A DNA stretch of 64,000 nucleotides from Solirubrobacter sp963792915 (lineage in GTDB: Bacteria > Actinomycetota > Thermoleophilia > Solirubrobacterales > Solirubrobacteraceae). Positions 50,623-59,236 of the stretch are shown here, one piece after another. How positions within the stretch are numbered: the stretch's first letter is position 1; each line of letters starts with the position of its first letter. The translations under genes were made by a program, and so were the position numbers. Location: contig CAWBYD010000002.1 in NCBI GenBank assembly GCA_963792915.1, positions 552,951 through 616,950 on the forward strand, in the 5' to 3' direction. The notes under the pieces were generated by a model. The model had not been told where the DNA came from. It worked only from the letters and a program-made list of their open reading frames with translations, and made no database searches.

Positions 50623-51735
50623 GTGGTCCGAGCCCTCGTCGCCACGGTGGCCGTGCTCGCGCTCGCCGCGCCGGCACAGGGCTACATCCCCAACGACCCC
50701 GGGACGGGCCACGGGTGGCAGGCGGACCAGTGGAACTTCCTCCCGGGAACCGGCGTCGACGCGCCCCGCGCCTGGGATCACGTGATCGCCGCGGGCCATC
50801 CGGGCGGGCAGGGCGTGAGGATCGCCGTGCTCGACACCGGCGTCGCCTACGCCAACCGCGGCCGCTTCAGGCGCTCCCCCGACCTCAGCGTCGCCCGCTT
50901 CGTCCGCGGCTACGACTTCTGCGCCCGCACCGGCCCCGTGGGCAACGCGTGCATCGGTGAGGATCCCTATCCCGAGGACGAGAACGGCCACGGGACGCAC
51001 GTCACGAGCACGATCGCGGAGGCGACCGGCAACGGCGTCGGCGAGACCGGCCTGGCCTACGGCGCGACGATCATTCCCGTCAAGGTCCTCAACCGCAACG
51101 GCGACGGCGACGAGCAGTCGATCGCCGCCGGCATCCGCTACGCGGCCGACCGCGGCGCCCAGATCATCAACCTCAGCTTCGAGTACGGCGGCGCGATCGC
51201 CTCCGCCGCCCAGATCCCCGAGATCACCAGGGCGATCCGCTATGCGCGCGGCAAGGGCGCGCTGATCGTCGCCGCCGCCGGGAACCTGGCCGGCCCGACG
51301 GTCGGCTACCCGGCCGCCCTGCGCGGCGTCCTGTCGGTCGGAGCGGTGACCGAGCACGGCTGCGTCGCGGACTACTCGAACACCGGCGCGGACGTCGTCG
51401 CGCCCGGCGGCGGCGGCGACGCCGAGCTGCCCGGTCAGCCCAACTGCCGCCCGCAGGACGCCCCCGGCCGCTCGATCCTGCAGATGACCTACGCGGGCAG
51501 CACGCACGCGTTCGGGATCTCGCGCGGGTTCACCGGCACGTCGATGGCCGCGCCGCACGTGTCCGCCACCGCGGCGCTCGTGATCGCCTCGGGCGTCCTC
51601 GGCCCGCATCCCGCGCCGGCGGCGATCATCCAGCGGCTGAAGGCCACCGCGCGCGACATGGGCACGCCCGGCCCGGACCCGCTCTACGGCTACGGGATGA
51701 TCGACGCCGGCAGGGCGACCACGCGCGGAGCGTGA
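50623..51735 (+). CDS. Secreted subtilisin-like serine protease
   Basis: A 370-residue S8 peptidase from GTG 50623. Signal peptide (LVATVAVLALAAPAQG). Catalytic triad: Asp in IAVLDTGVAYA, His in NGHGTHVTSTI, Ser in FTGTSMAAPHVSA. The oxyanion-hole Asn is in VAAAGNLAGP. No propeptide of I9 type is obvious. The 213-bp gap upstream shows no other gene. Confidence 0.93.
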   Translation: MVRALVATVAVLALAAPAQGYIPNDPGTGHGWQADQWNFLPGTGVDAPRAWDHVIAAGHPGGQGVRIAVLDTGVAYANRGRFRRSPDLSVARFVRGYDFCARTGPVGNACIGEDPYPEDENGHGTHVTSTIAEATGNGVGETGLAYGATIIPVKVLNRNGDGDEQSIAAGIRYAADRGAQIINLSFEYGGAIASAAQIPEITRAIRYARGKGALIVAAAGNLAGPTVGYPAALRGVLSVGAVTEHGCVADYSNTGADVVAPGGGGDAELPGQPNCRPQDAPGRSILQMTYAGSTHAFGISRGFTGTSMAAPHVSATAALVIASGVLGPHPAPAAIIQRLKATARDMGTPGPDPLYGYGMIDAGRATTRGA

Positions 51736-51741
51736 GCCGGC

Positions 51742-52092
51742 TCAGACCGCGATGCGCTCTTCCTCGTGCAGCAGGAAGCCGGCGGCGTCCAGCACGTGGC
51801 GGTCGCGCAGCCGGCGCAGGCGCTCCTGCGCGTCCGGGCTGGTCTCCCAGGCGGCGACCGCGGCGGTGTCCTCGAGCCCGGACAGTCCGTGCTCGCGCGG
51901 CTCGTCGTAGGCCTGGCGCAGCCAGGCAAGATCGTCGGCGATGCGGCGCGGGCGCTCGGCGCGCGCGGTGCCGGCGGGCTCCCAGGGATCGTCGCCGGCG
52001 CGGCGCTCCGGGACCCCCGGCGGGCGGGTCATGGCGACGGTCAGGGCGCCCATCCAGTCGGGGCGGGTGGTCACGAGCTCCAGGACGGCCAT
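51742..52092 (-). CDS. Hypothetical protein, 116 residues
   Basis: A soluble, charged protein starting MAVLELVTTRPDWMGALTVA, with Pro/Arg-rich centre and a helical end (DAQERLRRLRDRHVLDAAGF). No family recognised. Convergent with the protease gene, 6 bp apart; 29 bp after the MBL-fold gene on the same strand. Confidence 0.55.
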   Translation of the reverse strand: MAVLELVTTRPDWMGALTVAMTRPPGVPERRAGDDPWEPAGTARAERPRRIADDLAWLRQAYDEPREHGLSGLEDTAAVAAWETSPDAQERLRRLRDRHVLDAAGFLLHEEERIAV

Positions 52093-52121
52093 GACGATTC
52101 AGTACCCCCTGTAGATGGATT

Positions 52122-52910
52122 TCACGGCAGTTTCCCATGCAGCGCATCGACGTAGCGAGCGGCGGAGCGCTGCACGATCCCGCTGCCGTCGGGCCCAATG
52201 ACCGTACCCCACCAGGCGCCGAAGATGTGATCGAACGAGTAGTTCGAGAGCGTTTTGGCAATCCAGCGCACCTCGGATTCCGGGAGCGGGATGAGGTTCG
52301 GATAGCTGTACATGAACGACACCCAGGCGCGATCCGGGATGACCTGGACGATGTCGCCGGAGAAGAGCGCGCCGGCGGCCGAGTGCAGGACGGTCCCGCC
52401 CGCGAAGTGCCCGCCGAGCCACAGCAGCGTCAGGCCGCCGCCGAGGGCCAGCGTCTCGCCGGACCAGAACTCGATAGCGGGGTCGGGCCGCATGACCCAG
52501 GCGCGGTCGGCCTCGTGCAGCAGGACCGGACACTCGAAGCGGTGCGCCCACTCGACCATCGAGGAGTAGTAGTGCGGGTGCGAGATCGCGATCGCGCTCA
52601 GCCCGCCGCGGTCTGAGACCTGCGCCGCGGTCGCGTCGTCGAGCAGCGTGATGCAATCCCACAGCACGTTGCGCGCGCCGTCGGGGACGAGCAGCGCGCG
52701 CTGACCGATCGCGAACCGCGGCTCGGTCCCGATCCCCACGTAGCCGTGCTCGTCCGCGACGCGGTTCGCGTGGCCCGCCTGCAGTTCGGCGAGTGTCGTC
52801 CATGCCTGGCCGGTTTCGGGCACGTACTGGCGCGCGTCCTCGCACACCGGGCACGAGTCTGAGCGGGCGCCGAACTGGACGCCGCAGGTGACGCAGATCG
52901 GTAACGGCAC
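52122..52910 (-). CDS. MBL-fold hydrolase with N-terminal zinc ribbon
   Basis: A 262-residue protein from GTG 52910. A zinc ribbon (CVTCGVQF, CPVCED) precedes a metallo-beta-lactamase-like domain: SHPHYYSSMVEWAHRF at the HxH position (the DH pair is lacking), LGGHFAGGTVLHS, FSGDIVQVIPDR. The degenerate metal site leaves catalysis uncertain. It is divergent from the presenilin-like gene, 27 bp apart. Confidence 0.8.
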   Translation of the reverse strand: MPLPICVTCGVQFGARSDSCPVCEDARQYVPETGQAWTTLAELQAGHANRVADEHGYVGIGTEPRFAIGQRALLVPDGARNVLWDCITLLDDATAAQVSDRGGLSAIAISHPHYYSSMVEWAHRFECPVLLHEADRAWVMRPDPAIEFWSGETLALGGGLTLLWLGGHFAGGTVLHSAAGALFSGDIVQVIPDRAWVSFMYSYPNLIPLPESEVRWIAKTLSNYSFDHIFGAWWGTVIGPDGSGIVQRSAARYVDALHGKLP

Positions 52911-52937
52911 GCCCCCGATCGTGTCACGGTTCAGTCG

Positions 52938-53726
52938 GTGAACGCCCCCTTCCTCGCCGCCGAGAGCGTGATCATCGCCTCCCAGGCCTCGCTCGTGGGC
53001 CTGACGGGGCGCGGCGTCCCGCGCTGGCTGACCCGCTTCACGGGGCGCGCCTGGGCACTGATCCTGCCGCTCTCGATCGCGGTCGTCGTGGCGGCGATCA
53101 CGCTCGTCCCGCAGGTCGCGGACGCGCTGACGTGGATCTCGCTGATCCTCGTCCCACCCGGTGCGCTGCTGGCCCTCGGGTGGGCGATCCGCGGGACGCG
53201 GCCGGCGCTCGCGCTCGTCGGCCTGCCGCTGCTGGGACTCGCGCTCTTCAGCGTTGGCAGCCTGGTCGGCGACGCCGCCGCCGCCGCGCTGACCGCGCTC
53301 AGCGCGATCACGCTCGGCCGCCTGCTCGCCGGGCTGGTGCCCGCGATCTGGCTCAAGGCGGGGATCGTGGCGATGGCGATCACCGACGCGATCCTCGTCT
53401 TCGGCAACCAGCTGCAGGCGCCCAACGCGGTGCTCAACGCCGCGATCCCGGCGCCCGGGCTGCCGCAGCTGCAGTACCTCGAGTTGCACTACGCGAGCCT
53501 CGGCTACGGCGACGTCTTCGTGGCGGGCGTGCTCGGCGGCGTGCTGGCGATCGAGCGCCGCCCGCAGTGGCCCGTCGCGGCGCTGGTGGTGGTGCTGAGC
53601 GCCGCCTGGGACCTGCTGTTCTTCCACTTCACTACGCTGCCCGCGACGGTCCCGCCGGCCGTCGCCCTGCTGCTCGTGGAGGCCCGTGCCCGCGTATCCG
53701 CCCGCCCCGTGGCAACTCGCCGGTGA
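52938..53726 (+). CDS. Presenilin-like GxGD membrane protein
   Basis: A 262-residue membrane protein from GTG 52938 with about eight hydrophobic segments. Three features match intramembrane aspartyl proteases (A22): a TM Asp (AMAITDAILVFG), GxGD at the next TM (LGYGDVFVAGVLGG), and a PAL-like end (VPPAVALLL). The YD motif is TD here. I infer a presenilin/SPP-like protease or fold relative. It overlaps the next gene by 41 bp. Confidence 0.65.
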   Translation: MNAPFLAAESVIIASQASLVGLTGRGVPRWLTRFTGRAWALILPLSIAVVVAAITLVPQVADALTWISLILVPPGALLALGWAIRGTRPALALVGLPLLGLALFSVGSLVGDAAAAALTALSAITLGRLLAGLVPAIWLKAGIVAMAITDAILVFGNQLQAPNAVLNAAIPAPGLPQLQYLELHYASLGYGDVFVAGVLGGVLAIERRPQWPVAALVVVLSAAWDLLFFHFTTLPATVPPAVALLLVEARARVSARPVATRR

Positions 53727-54303
53727 GCTGACGCTCATCCCGATCGGCGTGCGCGCGGACGCCACGCGCCGCTTCCGCACGCCCGGCCGGCTGCGCGTCG
53801 TCGCCGGGCGCACGCTGGGCGGCGTGATGCTGGTCAACTACCGTGCCGGGACGCTGACCTACAACGAGCTGATCGTCTTCTCGGGGCTGGCCACCGACGG
53901 CTCGCGGCCGGGCTTCGTCGTCTCCCACATCTACGTCGACTCCGAGCCGTCCCTGCGCGGCGGCCGCGAGATCTGGGGGCTGCCCAAGGAGCTGGCGCAG
54001 TTCCGCCCGGGCGAGGTGCGCCAGGGCGACGCGGTGCTGCTGCGCGCGCGGCTGCGGCATCGCCGCGGGCTGGTGGCGCTCCCGCTGCCCGCTCCCACGC
54101 TCGGCGAGCTCGCCGGCCGCGCGCTGTACTCGCTCGGCACGGTCCGGCTGCGCGCCGCACCGGCGCTGACCACGCTCGAGATCCCGGAGTCGAGCCCGTT
54201 CGCGTCGCTGCGCCTCGCAGGCACGCGTCCGGCGCTCGCCGGCGACTTCGACCTCACGATGCGCGCGCCGCTCGTAAGGTCTCCGCGCAGACATGCGACA
54301 TAA
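53686..54303 (+). CDS. Acetoacetate-decarboxylase-fold protein
   Basis: A 205-residue protein from GTG 53686. ADC-family features: GGVMLVNYRAGTLTYNELIV, FVVSHIYVDS, REIWGLPKELAQF with the Lys at the Schiff-base position. The protein is shorter than classical ADC and may act on another substrate. Overlaps both neighbours. Confidence 0.8.
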   Translation: MPAYPPAPWQLAGELTLIPIGVRADATRRFRTPGRLRVVAGRTLGGVMLVNYRAGTLTYNELIVFSGLATDGSRPGFVVSHIYVDSEPSLRGGREIWGLPKELAQFRPGEVRQGDAVLLRARLRHRRGLVALPLPAPTLGELAGRALYSLGTVRLRAAPALTTLEIPESSPFASLRLAGTRPALAGDFDLTMRAPLVRSPRRHAT

Positions 54304-54601
54304 CCTCCGCCCCCTCTTCGATCGCGTCGTCCTGAAGGAGCTCGAGCCTGACCGCATCCGGCAGTCGGGGTTGCTCGTGCCGCCCGGCTCGCACGAGCCG
54401 CCGCCGCAGCACGCGATCGTGCTCGCCGTCGGCCCGGGCCTCGATTGGTGGGAGCACGTCGGCGTCCAGATGCCGGTCAAGCCGGGTGACCACGTCGTCT
54501 TCCCCGCGTCGGCCGGCGCCTGGGTCGACGTCGACGAGGAGCGCCTGCTCGTCTGCCGCGTCGGCGAGCTGCTCGGCGTGCTCGAGGAGCACGAGGAATG
54601 A
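54293..54601 (+). CDS. GroES-like co-chaperonin
   Basis: A 102-residue GroES-fold protein: LRPLFDRVVLKELEPDRIRQ, then SGLLVPPGSHEPPPQHAIVL, AVGPG, VKPGDHVVF. The mobile-loop hydrophobic tripeptide appears as LLV. No groEL is adjacent, so it is probably a second copy. ATG 54293 overlaps the ADC gene by 11 bp. Confidence 0.85.
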   Translation: MRHNLRPLFDRVVLKELEPDRIRQSGLLVPPGSHEPPPQHAIVLAVGPGLDWWEHVGVQMPVKPGDHVVFPASAGAWVDVDEERLLVCRVGELLGVLEEHEE

Positions 54602-55218
54602 GGCAGCTCGCCGACGGCCTGTGGCACTGGACGGTGCGCCATCCCGAGTGGCACCCGCGCACCGCGTTCGGCGCCGAGGTCGGCTGCTATGCCGCCCACC
54701 ACCGCGGCGCGACGGTGCTGATCGACCCGCTGCTCGACGACGGCGTGGACCTCGACCCGATCATCGCGGGCGAGGTCGTGGTCGCGATCACGATCCCGTA
54801 CCACGTGCGCAGCGCGGCCGCGGCGGTGCAGCGCTGGGGCGGTGTGGTGCTCGGGCACCCGGACCTGCAGCGCAGGCTCCCGCCGGGCACGCCGTTCACG
54901 ACCGACGACGACCGCGTGGTGCTGCACCGCGTCAAACGGCTCAAGGAGCAGCCGGTCGAGCTGCCGGACCTGCGGGCCATCGCGTTCGGCGACCGTGTGG
55001 TCGGCGTCGAGGGCGGCCTGCGCGTGTGGATCCAGCGCGAGCTCACCGAGCAGCGGCGCGCGTGGTACCGCCGCGAGGCCGTCCCCGCGCTCGAGCCGCT
55101 GCTCGAGCGCGGCGCCGAACGCGTCCTCGTGACCCACGGTCCGCCGGTGCTGAGCGACGGCCGCCAGGCGCTCCAGGACGCATTGGACGCCGAGCCCTGG
55201 TATCACCGCCCGTCATGA
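54598..55218 (+). CDS. MBL-fold protein with degenerate metal site
   Basis: A 206-residue protein. The fold outline is visible (GCYAAHHRGATVLIDPLLDD, VVVAITIPYHVRSAAAAVQR, RVLVTHGPPVLSDGR), but the HxHxDH motif is reduced to IPYHVRS. Catalysis is therefore doubtful. ATGA overlaps on both sides. Confidence 0.7.
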   Translation: MRQLADGLWHWTVRHPEWHPRTAFGAEVGCYAAHHRGATVLIDPLLDDGVDLDPIIAGEVVVAITIPYHVRSAAAAVQRWGGVVLGHPDLQRRLPPGTPFTTDDDRVVLHRVKRLKEQPVELPDLRAIAFGDRVVGVEGGLRVWIQRELTEQRRAWYRREAVPALEPLLERGAERVLVTHGPPVLSDGRQALQDALDAEPWYHRPS

Positions 55219-55418
55219 GCGATCACGTCTACAAGTCCGTCGAAATCACGGGCTCCTCGCAGGACGGCATCCAGAAGGCGATCGACAACGCCCTGGACAA
55301 GGCCGGCCAGAGCCTGCGCAACATTGACTGGTTCGAGGTGGTCAACATCCGCGGCGGGCTGGACGGCACCGAGATCTACTACCAGGTGACGCTCAAGATC
55401 GGGTTCCGGCTGGAGTAG
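55215..55418 (+). CDS. Dodecin
   Basis: A 67-residue dodecin: HVYKSVEITGSSQDGIQKAI, NIDWFEVVNIRGGLDG, YYQVTLKIGFRLE. The family forms dodecameric flavin stores. The Trp (DWFEV) that stacks on flavin is present. Last gene of the five-gene overlapping operon that begins at 52938. Confidence 0.94.
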   Translation: MSDHVYKSVEITGSSQDGIQKAIDNALDKAGQSLRNIDWFEVVNIRGGLDGTEIYYQVTLKIGFRLE

Positions 55419-55464
55419 GCGCAGCACCGGGGGGCGCCCCCGCAGGAGCGCCCCCAGACTGCGC
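55419..55464. terminator. Bidirectional hairpin after dodecin
   Basis: Outer arms GCGCAG (55419-55424) and CTGCGC (55459-55464) enclose a perfect GC palindrome GGGGGCGCCCCC (55430-55441). It lies exactly between the convergent stops of dodecin and the small secreted gene. Confidence 0.6.
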
Positions 55465-55689
55465 TTAGGACCGCACGCGGAACGCCCTGCGGGCGTGCCG
55501 GCGGGCCGCACGCGACGTCGACGCCGTCGAGCTGGTGCTCGTGGACGTCGTCGTCGTGCTGGAGCTGGACGAGCCCGGGTAGGTCGCCCCGCCTCCGGTG
55601 CCGTCGCAGGCGAGCGCGGTACCCGCGCCGGACAGCGCGAGCACCGCCGTCGCGGCAGCCGCGATCAGCGGCCGCCGTGCCTGGGTCAT
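55465..55689 (-). CDS. Small Ser/Thr-rich secreted protein
   Basis: A 74-residue protein: signal (LIAAAATAVLALSGAGTALA), a short Gly segment, a Ser/Thr run of about 25 residues, then a basic tail (RAARRHARRAFRVRS). Start ATG 55689 has a strong SD (AAAGGAGG). It may be a cell-wall-associated or processed peptide. No family recognised. Confidence 0.65.
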   Translation of the reverse strand: MTQARRPLIAAAATAVLALSGAGTALACDGTGGGATYPGSSSSSTTTTSTSTSSTASTSRAARRHARRAFRVRS

Positions 55690-55822
55690 GCGTGGCCTCC
55701 TTTGGTGGTCGGACATGACCCAGGTGAAGATCGCCCGAGTTCCCGAGAGGACGCTGGGAATCGTCTGAGTCTGTGTCCGCCGAACGGCGAGGCGCCGCGA
55801 GAATCGGTGGAGCCAGGCTCAG

Positions 55823-57064
55823 TCAAGGCTTCGCGAGCTTCAGCGTCACGCTCTGGCTCGCCTTCACGGGCGCGCTCGAGCGGACCGTCAGCACGAGCCG
55901 CCGGCGCGCCGCGTGGCGAAGCTTCGCGCGCACGGCGGCCGAGACCGTCAGCTTCAGCGTCGCGCCGCGATAGGCGCGGGTGCCGACGGTCTTCGTCGTG
56001 CGCAGCGCGGCGCGGAACGTCGACGCGCTGCGCAACCGGATCTTGACGCGTCCGCGGCACGGGCGCGATGCACATTTGCCGCGAAGGATCAGCCGCCCCT
56101 TCGACCACGCGGCGCGCCACGTCACCCCCGGCGTCGCCTTCGCGTTGGTCAGCGACCGCACTCCGCTCACCAGCGCGGCGTAGCTCGGCCGCGGCGTGCC
56201 GTCGGGCCGCAGGACCCCGGCGTCGAACTCGTCGCCCGCGCCCGCCCGCCATTGGTAGACGTACATGCGCGTGATCCGCGGCCGCGCCCTGGCCAGCGCG
56301 AAGGCGGCGGAGACCGAGCGCGCCGCGCGCGCCTCGTCGTAGCGCAACAGCTCGTTGCCGGCGCCGTCGCGGCGCACGACGATCCCGCCCGTCTCCTCGA
56401 TCCAGAGCTTGCCCGACACGGTGGCCAGCACGGTGTCGGTCCCGGACGTCGTGCCGTAGGTGACGTCGGAGTAGTTGTGCAGGCCCCACAGCTGCGGGTC
56501 GCCGGAAGCGGACGAGCGGAAGCGCCGGAGCCACTGGACGTAGGAGCCCGAGTCGAGCACGTCTCCGGCCACGATCGTGCAGTGCGGGCAGGCCGCGCGC
56601 AGCTCGTCGTAGTAGCCGGCCGCGGCCTCGGGGTGCTCGGCGGTCGGCTGGGAGACGTGGTTGGCCTCGTTCCACGCCGTGTACGTCCGCACCTGGGGCC
56701 AGCGGGCGAGGAAGGCGTCGACCGCGGCGCGGTACTGGGCGCGGCTGGGCAGCGTGCAGGGCCGCGACGGGCAGTTGTCGCTGTTGAGGTGTTCGAACGC
56801 GACGTGCGGCGCCATCCCGGCCGCCGCGACGGCGTCCAGCCATGTCTGCACGGCCGCGGGCTCGGACGTCGCCGCGTCGTAGGGGACGATCAGCCGCGCG
56901 ACCGGCAGCTTGAGCGCGCGCAGGCGCGCATCGGCGTAGTTGGCCGGCTGCTGGTCGCCGATGCCGACGACCAGCGCCGCGCGCGCCGGTGGCGCTCCCA
57001 GCGCCACCAGCGCGAACATGAGGAGCGCACAGCGGATGCGCGCAAGGTACGCGCACTCGCTCAA
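55823..57064 (-). CDS. Secreted glycoside-hydrolase-like (clan A) protein
   Basis: A 413-residue exported protein. Signal (CALLMFALVALGAPPARA); TIM-barrel glycosidase features: WNEANHVSQP (acid/base Glu after Asn) and KLWIEETGGIV (nucleophile Glu), as in GH39/GH5-like enzymes; a C-terminal beta domain with paired Cys (GKCASRPCRGRV). Starts 3 bp after the MerR gene's stop. Substrate unknown. Confidence 0.75.
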   Translation of the reverse strand: MSECAYLARIRCALLMFALVALGAPPARAALVVGIGDQQPANYADARLRALKLPVARLIVPYDAATSEPAAVQTWLDAVAAAGMAPHVAFEHLNSDNCPSRPCTLPSRAQYRAAVDAFLARWPQVRTYTAWNEANHVSQPTAEHPEAAAGYYDELRAACPHCTIVAGDVLDSGSYVQWLRRFRSSASGDPQLWGLHNYSDVTYGTTSGTDTVLATVSGKLWIEETGGIVVRRDGAGNELLRYDEARAARSVSAAFALARARPRITRMYVYQWRAGAGDEFDAGVLRPDGTPRPSYAALVSGVRSLTNAKATPGVTWRAAWSKGRLILRGKCASRPCRGRVKIRLRSASTFRAALRTTKTVGTRAYRGATLKLTVSAAVRAKLRHAARRRLVLTVRSSAPVKASQSVTLKLAKP

Positions 57065-57067
57065 CGC

Positions 57068-57790
57068 TTATGAAGGATTCGCTGAGAGCACGCGCCCGGC
57101 GTACTCCATGACCTCGGCGTTGACGGCGCCGCGCGAGGCCCGCTCGGAGCCCTCCTCGGCGTACATCCGCTTCAGCGACGCGGCGATCCCGGCGTCGCCG
57201 CCGGTGAACGCCTCGATCAGCGCCTTCCAGCGCGCGGCCAGCGGCTGCAGCTGCGGGTCGGCGGGGTCGGTGCCGGCGAGCCGCGCGGCGTCGAGTTCGG
57301 TTATCAGGTCCGCCCAGTCGCGCTGGGCCTTGTCCATGCCGTCCTCGCCGAGCTCGAGCCGCCGCGCCTCGAGCTGGTCCAGCTGTTCCTGCGTGTAGTA
57401 GCGCTCTGACATCGTCATGATCTCGATGGCCTCCATGATCTGGTCGGTCGACGGCGCGCTCGAGTGGTCGAACGCGTCGAGGATGCCCCGCAGGCGCCGG
57501 CGCTTCTCGCGCACGTGCTCGAGCTCTTCCTCCACACGGGCGAGGTGGGCGGCCACGGCGTCGCGCAGGTCTGGGCCCTCCTGCGCGAGCGTCTCCGCAA
57601 CGGCCTCGAGCGAGAGCCCGAGGCCGCGCAGGGCGACGATCCGGTAGAGCCGTGCCACGTCCTCGGGCGAGTAGCGCCGGTGGCCGGCGCCAGAGCGCTC
57701 GGCCGGGCGCAGCAGCCCGATCTCGTCCCAGTGGTGGAGCGTGCGGACGGTGAGGCCGGAGGCCTCGGCGAGGGAGCCGACGGTGTACAT
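57068..57790 (-). CDS. MerR/TipA-type regulator
   Basis: A 240-residue protein. MerR HTH (TVGSLAEASGLTVRTLHHWD, EIGLLRPAERSGAGHRRYSP), a coiled coil (LARVEEELEHVREKRRRLRG) and a TipAS-like antibiotic/effector domain (YTQEQLDQLEARRLELGEDG, DPADPQLQPLAARWKALIEA). TipA-type proteins bind drugs or peptides and activate their own promoter. ATG 57790; a TTG four codons upstream is possible. The dyad 20 bp upstream is a likely operator. Confidence 0.92.
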   Translation of the reverse strand: MYTVGSLAEASGLTVRTLHHWDEIGLLRPAERSGAGHRRYSPEDVARLYRIVALRGLGLSLEAVAETLAQEGPDLRDAVAAHLARVEEELEHVREKRRRLRGILDAFDHSSAPSTDQIMEAIEIMTMSERYYTQEQLDQLEARRLELGEDGMDKAQRDWADLITELDAARLAGTDPADPQLQPLAARWKALIEAFTGGDAGIAASLKRMYAEEGSERASRGAVNAEVMEYAGRVLSANPS

Positions 57791-57809
57791 CCTGCGCGAC
57801 AAGCTAGGT

Positions 57810-57826
57810 CCTCACGTTGCGTGAGG
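57810..57826. promoter_or_regulatory. MerR-type operator
   Basis: CCTCACG-TTG-CGTGAGG, perfect 7-bp arms with a 3-nt centre, between the MerR gene and the divergent NudC gene. It is close to the CCTCACGT...ACGTGAGG dyads of TipA-type promoters (from memory). Confidence 0.7.
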
Positions 57827-57882
57827 TTCAAGCGTAGTTGGCGCACGGACGCTCAGCGCGCAGTAGGTCTAGCCTCCATGAC

Positions 57883-58845
57883 GTGACTTCCGAGCCCAAT
57901 GCGTTCACCGGCGTCGCACTCGACCGCGCCGGCGACGGCCGCCGCCGTGACCCGGAGTGGCTGGCCCAGCAGCGCGCCCACCCGGGCGCGCGTGCCGTGG
58001 TGGCCGGCGACCGCGGACTGCGGCTGCGCGGCGAGCGGATCGAACTCGTCCCGCTGGCGGAGCTCAACGGCGCCCAGCCCGTCCTGCTCGGCATCGACGG
58101 CGACGGGCCGGTGTTCGCATACGACGAGGACCCGCCGGGCGACGGGCGCCCGCGGATGATCGGCGCCGGTGGCATGCGTGGCGAGCCGCCGGTGGACTCG
58201 CACGGCGAGCGCGTCGGCCTGCGCGAGGCCGCCGCCCGGCTCCCGCAGGCCGACGGCGGGCTCGCGGCCTACACCGCGGCGCTGCTGAACTGGCACCGGC
58301 GCCACGGCTTCTGCGGGGTCTGCGGCCATCTGAGCGACGTCGCCGAGGGCGGCCTCACGCGGCTGTGCCCGAACTGCGGCTCCGAGCACCACCCGCGCAC
58401 CGACCCGGTCGTGATCATGCTCGTGACCGACGGCGACCGGCTGCTGCTCGGGCGCCAGGCGGCGTGGCCGAGCGGGCGCTACTCGGCGCTGGCCGGGTTC
58501 GTCGAGCCGGGCGAGTCGCTCGAGGAGGCGGTGTCGCGCGAAGTGCGCGAGGAGGCCGGCGTGCTGATCGGCCGCCCGCGTTATGTGGACTCGCAGCCGT
58601 GGCCGTTCCCGGTCTCGCTGATGCTCGGCTTCAGCGCCCCGTACGTCGCCGGCCAGGCCCGCGTGCGCGACGACGAGTTGCAGGACGTGCGCTGGTTCGG
58701 GCGCGAGGAGATCGAGCGCGCGGCGGCGGAGGACGACGACGCCGCGTGGGGCACCCCGGGCGATCCCGGCGGCCCGCTCAAGCTGCCGCCGCGCCTGGCG
58801 ATCGCCCGTCGGCTCGTCGACTCCTGGCTCAGCGAGCCGCGCTGA
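57883..58845 (+). CDS. nudC: NADH pyrophosphatase / NudC-type Nudix hydrolase
   Basis: A 320-residue protein from GTG 57883. Zinc ribbon (CGVCGHL, CPNCGSEHHPRTDP), Nudix box (GFVEPGESLEEAV then SREVREEAG) and the NudC-specific SQPWPFP motif just after. It cleaves NAD(H) and removes NAD caps from RNA. The ATG at 57878 is out of frame, so GTG is the start. Confidence 0.94.
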   Translation: MTSEPNAFTGVALDRAGDGRRRDPEWLAQQRAHPGARAVVAGDRGLRLRGERIELVPLAELNGAQPVLLGIDGDGPVFAYDEDPPGDGRPRMIGAGGMRGEPPVDSHGERVGLREAAARLPQADGGLAAYTAALLNWHRRHGFCGVCGHLSDVAEGGLTRLCPNCGSEHHPRTDPVVIMLVTDGDRLLLGRQAAWPSGRYSALAGFVEPGESLEEAVSREVREEAGVLIGRPRYVDSQPWPFPVSLMLGFSAPYVAGQARVRDDELQDVRWFGREEIERAAAEDDDAAWGTPGDPGGPLKLPPRLAIARRLVDSWLSEPR

Positions 58846-58908
58846 TTTCCGGCGCGTGCGGACACACTTTGCGTGTCCGCTCCGCTTCGCCTAAAGTTGA
58901 AATCAGCG
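58840..58908. promoter_or_regulatory. Nested inverted repeats after nudC
   Basis: Outer arms CGCTGATTTC (58840-58849) and GAAATCAGCG (58899-58908), inner hairpin GCGGACAC (58858-58865) / GTGTCCGC (58873-58880); all perfect. The outer arms cover the nudC stop and the next GTG start, so they may terminate one transcript or control the next gene's translation. Confidence 0.55.
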
Positions 58909-59222
58909 TGTCGCTCGAGGGGTGGATCTTCATGGTCGGGCTCCGCGTCTTCGACGTCGGGGCCCTCGTCGTGTGGCTGGTGTGGTTCTTCCGGCTGCGC
59001 GACGACGACGACGACGACGGCGAGGACTATCGCCGCGGTCCTGGCGACGCGCCCGACCCCGAGGAGCCGCGCGGCTCCGGCGGACTGCGGCTGCCGCTGC
59101 CCGACGCGCGCCCGTGGAGCGGGCGCCGGCGCGACCACGGCGGCGACCGCCACGGCGAGCCCGTTCCCGCGCACCGGCGCGCGCCGCACCCGGTGCCGGC
59201 GCGCGCGCCGAGCAAGCGCTGA
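58908..59222 (+). CDS. Small membrane protein with Asp run
   Basis: A 104-residue protein from GTG 58908: one TM (FDVGALVVWLVWFF), a run of six Asp, then a Pro/Arg/His-rich cytoplasmic tail. No family recognised. Start is within the nested repeat. Confidence 0.55.
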   Translation: MSLEGWIFMVGLRVFDVGALVVWLVWFFRLRDDDDDDGEDYRRGPGDAPDPEEPRGSGGLRLPLPDARPWSGRRRDHGGDRHGEPVPAHRRAPHPVPARAPSKR

Positions 59223-59236
59223 AACCCGAAGGGGGT

